From the NCBI GenBank assembly GCA_041687475.1, contig JAWLBW010000168.1, positions 1 through 9,717 on the forward strand: DNA of 9,717 bases, in the 5' to 3' direction. Numbering within the stretch: position 1 is the stretch's first letter; each line of letters opens with the position of its first letter. Positions 6,349-9,717 of the stretch are shown piece after piece. The notes below the pieces were generated by a model that worked only from the letters and a program-made list of their open reading frames with translations, was not told the DNA's origin and searched no databases. Source of the DNA: JAWLBW01 sp041687475 (GTDB lineage: Bacteria; J088; JAWLBW01). Position numbers and translations under genes: made by a program.

Positions 6349-6930
6349 TCAACCTTCGGTGCGAAACCGCAGGCGCGTACGTCCGGCGCGCACTTCGTCG
6401 TCGCAGCGAAGCTTGCTCATGGTTACCCGGTGATCGTTGAGCCAGGTACCGTTGGTCGAGGCAAGGTCACGCAGGTAAATGTTTTCGCGCGAAAGCGCTT
6501 CGATCACGAAATGCTTGCGCGAAATCTGATCGTCGTCGATGGTGACGTCGGCGTCGGTACGGCCGAAAACGGTGCGGCCCTTGGTCAACTGCACGACGGA
6601 ACCGGCGGGCAGCGACGCTCCGCCGCCTTCGAGTACCTCGACGAAGAGCTGTTTGCCGCGTGGCAGGGGCAGGTCGGCCATGTTTTCGGCAGGGTCGCCG
6701 ACCATCGTGTGATCGGTGGCCATGACCGTGGCGTCGCTGCGCGGATCGGCCGCCATGATGGCTTGCCGCGCGCTGGTGCGGGCAAGGCCTTCTTCTTCGG
6801 CCCAGGTGGGAATTTCAGGACGGCCGCCCGGGCTCAGGGCGAAGATGAATTCGCAAGCCGGGCAGGTGACCAGCATGCGCTCGCCGATGTCTGCCACGAG
6901 CGCGCTTTTGCATTGCAGGCAGTTGATCAT
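6349..6930 (-). CDS. Zinc-ribbon/FHA domain phosphothreonine-binding protein
   Basis: A 193-aa cytoplasmic protein. The N-terminus carries a zinc ribbon: C4-x2-C7 and C23-x2-C26 (CLQC and CPAC), followed by FIFALSPGG, like the MJ0042-type zinc finger often found at the head of signalling proteins. Residues 40-90 are a low-complexity linker containing T68, T72 and T75 in SDATVMATDHTMVGDP. The FHA domain spans about 95-190 with GR (123-124), SRKH (137-140) and TNGT (159-162), the phosphothreonine-binding residues. The family recognises phosphothreonine peptides. The start codon overlaps the kinase stop as ATGA and has no clear ribosome site of its own, so translation is coupled to the kinase, its likely partner and modifier. 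The binding partner is unknown, but the Hsp70-J pair downstream is a candidate. Confidence 0.9.
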   Translation of the reverse strand: MINCLQCKSALVADIGERMLVTCPACEFIFALSPGGRPEIPTWAEEEGLARTSARQAIMAADPRSDATVMATDHTMVGDPAENMADLPLPRGKQLFVEVLEGGGASLPAGSVVQLTKGRTVFGRTDADVTIDDDQISRKHFVIEALSRENIYLRDLASTNGTWLNDHRVTMSKLRCDDEVRAGRTRLRFRTEG

Positions 6931-8243
6931 GGTTTGCCGGAGCTCTGCTGAGGGTTAGCATTGCCATCGGGGGTCGATGGCGTGTCGGGCCAGAATACGA
7001 CCACCAGAACGCCGAGAAGCAAGGTTACGACGATGAGGCCGATCCAGAAGGGCAGCGGCAGGCCGGCGTCGGCCTGGGTGCCGGGTCGTCTGCTTCCGGC
7101 ACTCTTGATGATGCGCTCGAGACGCCCGGTATCGGTTCGCGAGCCCGAGCGTCGGGTGGGTATCTGGTTCTTCATGTCCATGCCGAAGAAGACACTGCGA
7201 TCGGTGAGGGGGTTTTGTCTGTCTTCGGGTTCGTGGTAGCGCCAGCGCATGGGCTCGCGTTCCCGGGCCGGTACGGACGGCTCGGGCGTCATGGATTCGG
7301 GGGCCGAGGCCTCGTTCGCGGGCGGTTCGGGCCGAACCGGTGCACGGCCCGAAGGCGGCGCGTCGGGGGGCGGCGCCGTTGGCGCGGGCGAGGCAACGGT
7401 CAAGGCAACGGTAGGCTCACCGTTGAGAACGGCCTCGAAGGCTTCGGCGAAAACGCCGGCGTCACTGAAGCGAGCGTCGGGTTCCTTGGCCAGGGCTCGT
7501 GCAAAAAATGCATCCCAACGCACGAAGTCGGGGTTCAGTTCAGACGGCGGCCGCGGCTCTTCGTTTACGATTTTGTACAGAATGCCGTTGGTGTCGGGGG
7601 CCGGAAAAGGTTTTTCTCCGGTCAAGAGCAGATACAGCACAACCGCCAGCGAGAAGAGGTCGCTGCGCCCGTCGAGCGCGCCGCCCCGCACCTGTTCGGG
7701 ACTCATGTAGCTGGGCGAGCCGAGAAAGGCCCCGGCACGCGTGAGCTCCGAGCCGTCGAGGCGGGCAATGCCGAAGTCGGTCAACACGGCGCCACGTTCG
7801 GTAACCATGATATTGGCCGGCTTCACGTCGCGATGAATGACGCCCTTGCGGTGCGCGTGTCCGAGCGCCGACCCGATGTCGCGTACGATGCGGCGCAGCT
7901 GATCTTCGGTCAACCGGTTCCGGCGGCGAATGCGGTCAAGGCTGTGGCCTTCGACGAAGCCCATGACGATATAGGGCAGGTCGCCTTCAATACCGACGTC
8001 GAAAACCGAGACGATGTTGGGGTGCTCCGAGAGGGGCCCCGCCGCGCGCGCTTCCTGGCGAAAGCGGGCAAGGTACTCCTTGCGCTTGGCGGGCGGCAGA
8101 TCGAGCGAACGCTTGATGGTCTTGATGGCGACGTCGCGTCCGATATCCGGATCGTAGCCTCGATAGACCACGCCCATGGCGCCGCTGCCGATCTCTGCGC
8201 GAACTTCGTAGCGGCCGAATTTATGTGGTGGCGCTTCCTGCAT
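6927..8243 (-). CDS. Membrane-anchored Hanks-type Ser/Thr protein kinase
   Basis: A 438-aa eukaryotic-like Ser/Thr kinase of the PknB class. In numbering from the ATG at 8243, the kinase domain covers about 11-272: glycine loop IGSGAMGVVY (18-27), ATP lysine K41 in DVAIK, catalytic HRDVKPAN (D139), DFG (D156), activation loop ending SYMSPEQ and regulatory-spine GRSDLFSLAVVLY. All catalytic residues are present. A long Pro/Ala-rich linker (about 280-330) and a basic juxtamembrane region lead to one transmembrane helix (about 398-417, FWIGLIVVTLLLGVLVVVF). A polar tail of about 21 residues would lie outside the membrane. There are no PASTA or other sensor repeats. An in-frame TTG at 8285 would add 14 residues but lies upstream of the predicted transcript start, so the ATG is preferred. 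The gene overlaps the FHA gene by 4 bp. Confidence 0.93.
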   Translation of the reverse strand: MQEAPPHKFGRYEVRAEIGSGAMGVVYRGYDPDIGRDVAIKTIKRSLDLPPAKRKEYLARFRQEARAAGPLSEHPNIVSVFDVGIEGDLPYIVMGFVEGHSLDRIRRRNRLTEDQLRRIVRDIGSALGHAHRKGVIHRDVKPANIMVTERGAVLTDFGIARLDGSELTRAGAFLGSPSYMSPEQVRGGALDGRSDLFSLAVVLYLLLTGEKPFPAPDTNGILYKIVNEEPRPPSELNPDFVRWDAFFARALAKEPDARFSDAGVFAEAFEAVLNGEPTVALTVASPAPTAPPPDAPPSGRAPVRPEPPANEASAPESMTPEPSVPAREREPMRWRYHEPEDRQNPLTDRSVFFGMDMKNQIPTRRSGSRTDTGRLERIIKSAGSRRPGTQADAGLPLPFWIGLIVVTLLLGVLVVVFWPDTPSTPDGNANPQQSSGKP

Positions 8244-8247
8244 AGGC

Positions 8248-8260
8248 GGGTCTCTGACCC
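8248..8260. promoter_or_regulatory. Palindrome at the kinase transcription start
   Basis: GGGTC-TCT-GACCC is a perfect interrupted palindrome lying at about +1 to +12 of the predicted kinase transcript, four bases before the start codon. It occupies the place of a ribosome site, which is otherwise poor. It could be a repressor operator or an mRNA hairpin that limits translation. Confidence 0.4.
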
Positions 8261-8265
8261 CTGAT

Positions 8266-8295
8266 AGTATACTTTCGCCCTGCAAAGGGTGTCAA
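8266..8295 (-). promoter_or_regulatory. Sigma70-type promoter of the kinase-FHA operon
   Basis: On the minus strand a perfect TTGACA (8290-8295) is followed after 18 bp by TATACT (8266-8271), five of six matches to the -10 consensus. The expected start of transcription is near 8259, about 16 nt before the ATG at 8243. This excludes the upstream TTG (8285) as the start for transcripts from this promoter. Confidence 0.75.
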
Positions 8296-8302
8296 CGCAA
8301 CG

Positions 8303-8318
8303 CCTTACCACCTTACCA
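8303..8318. repeat. Tandem 8-bp repeat upstream of the kinase promoter
   Basis: CCTTACCA occurs twice in tandem (TGGTAAGG on the kinase strand), starting seven bases upstream of the -35 box, at about -44 to -59. The position suits an activator site, but the 8-bp period is not helical and it could be simple slippage. Confidence 0.45.
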
Positions 8319-8471
8319 CCGGTTCCCGTGATCTGCACATCGGCGTCCGATTCCGCAAAAGGCGTTTACGGAATTGAAAATCGTCCTTCCTTTCGTTTTC
8401 CGGATTCCTCCGTGATTACAGGTGCTTAACCAGTGGGCACGCTTTCGGCTTTGTCTCGATTCAACCGGAAG

Positions 8472-8550
8472 GCCGTCGCATGCACGGTGTGCACGCGGCG
8501 GCAACCATATGGCTCGATTACCCGGCATACGGCGAAGCCGGGCGATAGCC
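8472..8550 (+). promoter_or_regulatory. Structured 5' leader (two consecutive hairpins) of the beta-helix gene
   Basis: Hairpin 1: GCCGTCGC (8472-8479) and TGCAC (8481-8485) pair with GTGCA (8489-8493) and GCGGCGGC (8495-8502), giving 13 pairs with one G-U, one A-C mismatch and a three-base loop. Hairpin 2: GGCT (8511-8514) pairs with AGCC (8547-8550) and CCCGGC (8521-8526) with GCCGGG (8537-8542), with an internal loop between. The second ends six bases before the ribosome site. A weaker TTCGG/CCGGAA pairing may precede them (about 8444-8469). The motifs do not match a riboswitch class I know, so this is a candidate cis-acting RNA only. Confidence 0.45.
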
Positions 8551-8568
8551 GAAAAAAAGGAGAACAAG

Positions 8569-9717
8569 GTGACATACGCAAAGATTTTCTGCCTGGCCGC
8601 CGCCCTGCTTTGCCTGGGCGCGCGAACGTCGGAAGCGGCGACGCTGCACGTGTCGATCGCATACAACGGAATAACCGAAACCGGATCGGAAACCGAGCCG
8701 TACAAGACCCTCGATACGGCGCTTGCGCTGGCCGCCGCCGGCGATCTCATCAAGGTGGGCCGGGGTGCCTACACCCTGACCGGAAGCCGCAACCTTATCA
8801 GCAATGTGACTGTCGAAGGCGGTTATCCCGGATACGGACAAGCCGATTCGTGGACGATGCGCGACACCGTCAACCATGCGGCTACCGTCAGTTTCGGCGG
8901 CGGGCCCATGTTCTATCTGTACGCCGGTTCACGCATCGACGGTCTGCGAATCAATCACAGCCATTTCAACGCGACCTTTACCACGAACGGCAACGGCATT
9001 GTCATTCGTAACGTCGACGCCACCGTAAATGGAACGTTCATCAGTCAGAACGAGAGCACCGTTACGATCGAGCAGTCGAACATCGCCCGCACCGGATGCG
9101 GCCGCGTCGTCTCCAGCAGCGGTGACAACCGTCACATAACCGTGAAGAACAATACCTTCGATCTGTATATGTGCACCGAGCAATTCAATTTCGCGTCGGG
9201 GGCTCGCGCGCTTGTATACGGCAACGATATTCAGGTCAACGACTCGTCGGGTAGTTACCTGTTCTTCGGCGGAGGCGGAACGGCCGCCCACGTCTACGAC
9301 AATCTGATTGAAGGCTATGACGAAAACCGCTACGGCACGGCCTTTCGCACCGACGGCGGCTACTGGATCATCGAACGCAACAACATCACGGGTTTCTACG
9401 ACGCCCTGTACTCCGACAACTATGCCGAAAGCCTGCGGTACAGTTACCCGGTCATCTTCCGGAAAAATCTCGTATGGGCGAACGCGGTCGATCCGTACGG
9501 GTACATTGAAATCGACAACATGCCCTACGACGGCACGGTGGTGCAGGACAACTGCCTCGAGAACGGACCCTTTTACCTGTATTCCTACCAGGGGCAGGAA
9601 TTCATGGCGAGCAGCCTTGCCGAGTTCGAGGCGGCGACCGATGCGAAAATCAGCGGCAACAAGGGTCTCGCCGCGCCGCCGGCTTCGAAGACCGGAACGG
9701 GCTGCACGGGTCAGGGC
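8569..9717 (+). CDS. Secreted right-handed beta-helix-type protein (3' partial)
   Basis: An open frame of 383 codons runs from the GTG at 8569 to the right edge without a stop, so the gene continues outside. AAGGAG (8557-8562) lies six bases before the GTG. A signal peptide is clear: basic start TYAK, hydrophobic IFCLAAALLCLGA and probable cleavage after SEA (residue 23). The mature part begins LHVSIAYNGITETGSETEPY followed by KTLDTALALAAAGDLIKVGRGAYTL, the usual opening of DUF1565/beta-helix proteins (strand, short-insert turn, 'P-YKTLDTAL', 'GD-I-V--G-Y'). Repeated Asn-rich coils follow (VKNNTFDLY, VYDNLIEGY, IERNNITGF, FRKNLVWAN, VQDNCLENG), with the asparagine-ladder look of parallel beta-helices. 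It is probably exported and may bind or cleave polysaccharide, but no pectate-lyase or other catalytic residues are recognisable. Structural or adhesive roles are equally possible. Confidence 0.85.
   Translation, partial: MTYAKIFCLAAALLCLGARTSEAATLHVSIAYNGITETGSETEPYKTLDTALALAAAGDLIKVGRGAYTLTGSRNLISNVTVEGGYPGYGQADSWTMRDTVNHAATVSFGGGPMFYLYAGSRIDGLRINHSHFNATFTTNGNGIVIRNVDATVNGTFISQNESTVTIEQSNIARTGCGRVVSSSGDNRHITVKNNTFDLYMCTEQFNFASGARALVYGNDIQVNDSSGSYLFFGGGGTAAHVYDNLIEGYDENRYGTAFRTDGGYWIIERNNITGFYDALYSDNYAESLRYSYPVIFRKNLVWANAVDPYGYIEIDNMPYDGTVVQDNCLENGPFYLYSYQGQEFMASSLAEFEAATDAKISGNKGLAAPPASKTGTGCTGQG

Larger units (their letters stand above)
8244..8568. other. Divergent intergenic region between kinase and beta-helix genes
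   Basis: This 325-bp region has no credible ORF. The left third carries the kinase promoter, the palindrome at its start site and the tandem octamer. At 8350-8374 ATTCCG and CGGAAT face each other across 13 bases. The right part, from about 8444, is a structured leader ending in a strong ribosome site (AAGGAG, 8557-8562). I found no convincing plus-strand -35/-10 pair; TTGAAA at 8374 has no partner at a normal spacing. Confidence 0.6.

Noticed and set aside
7215..8264. 349-aa open frame antisense to the kinase gene
   Set aside because: It is a GC-skew shadow of an intact kinase; composition is Gly/Arg/Val-rich and no domain is visible.
8433..9011. 192-aa plus-strand frame overlapping the leader and start of the beta-helix gene
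   Set aside because: It is out of frame with the signal peptide and beta-helix coils, is Arg-rich, and ends where the 383-codon frame stays open.

Overview
This is a GC-rich (roughly 60%) bacterial chromosomal window. It has dense coding and no phage, transposon, CRISPR array, rRNA or tRNA that I can see. A Hanks-type Ser/Thr kinase with a C-terminal membrane anchor, an FHA protein with an N-terminal zinc ribbon, a lipoprotein alpha-amylase and a PHA-granule-family protein suggest a Gram-negative, perhaps a deltaproteobacterial-type lineage (Myxococcota/Bradymonadota-like). The taxon cannot be fixed from sequence alone.

Layout, plus strand on the left. The 3' part of an N4/N6-type DNA methyltransferase (1-1091, start outside the window) is followed by a GH13 alpha-glucosidase/amylase-like lipoprotein (1179-2789), an unrecognised acidic 155-aa protein (2882-3349) and a 95-aa PHA_gran_rgn-family protein (3393-3680). 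A GC-rich hairpin plus T-run ends this block. A 366-bp convergent gap full of palindromes comes next.

Minus strand in the centre (4047-8243), read right to left. A membrane-anchored Ser/Thr kinase overlaps by 4 bp (ATGA) a zinc-ribbon/FHA protein. After a 203-bp gap with a long inverted repeat and a good sigma70-type promoter comes a 521-aa Hsp70 that stops just after the substrate-binding beta-domain (no alpha-helical lid), again overlapping by ATGA a small J-domain protein. This kinase-FHA-Hsp70-J block is the most coherent system in the window: a phosphothreonine writer and reader beside a dedicated, simplified chaperone pair. The kinase promoter (TTGACA-N18-TATACT) lies downstream of the longest-ORF TTG codon and so fixes translation at the ATG at 8243.

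Right end, plus strand. A divergent 325-bp region holds a structured leader (two strong consecutive hairpins) ahead of a GTG-started, secreted right-handed beta-helix-type protein (8569 to the edge, open at the 3' end). This gene is easily missed because it has no stop inside the window.

The best leads are the lidless Hsp70/J pair next to the kinase/FHA pair, a possible GarA/OdhI-like phosphoswitch in the FHA protein, the structured leader of the beta-helix gene, and the palindrome-rich convergent gap.
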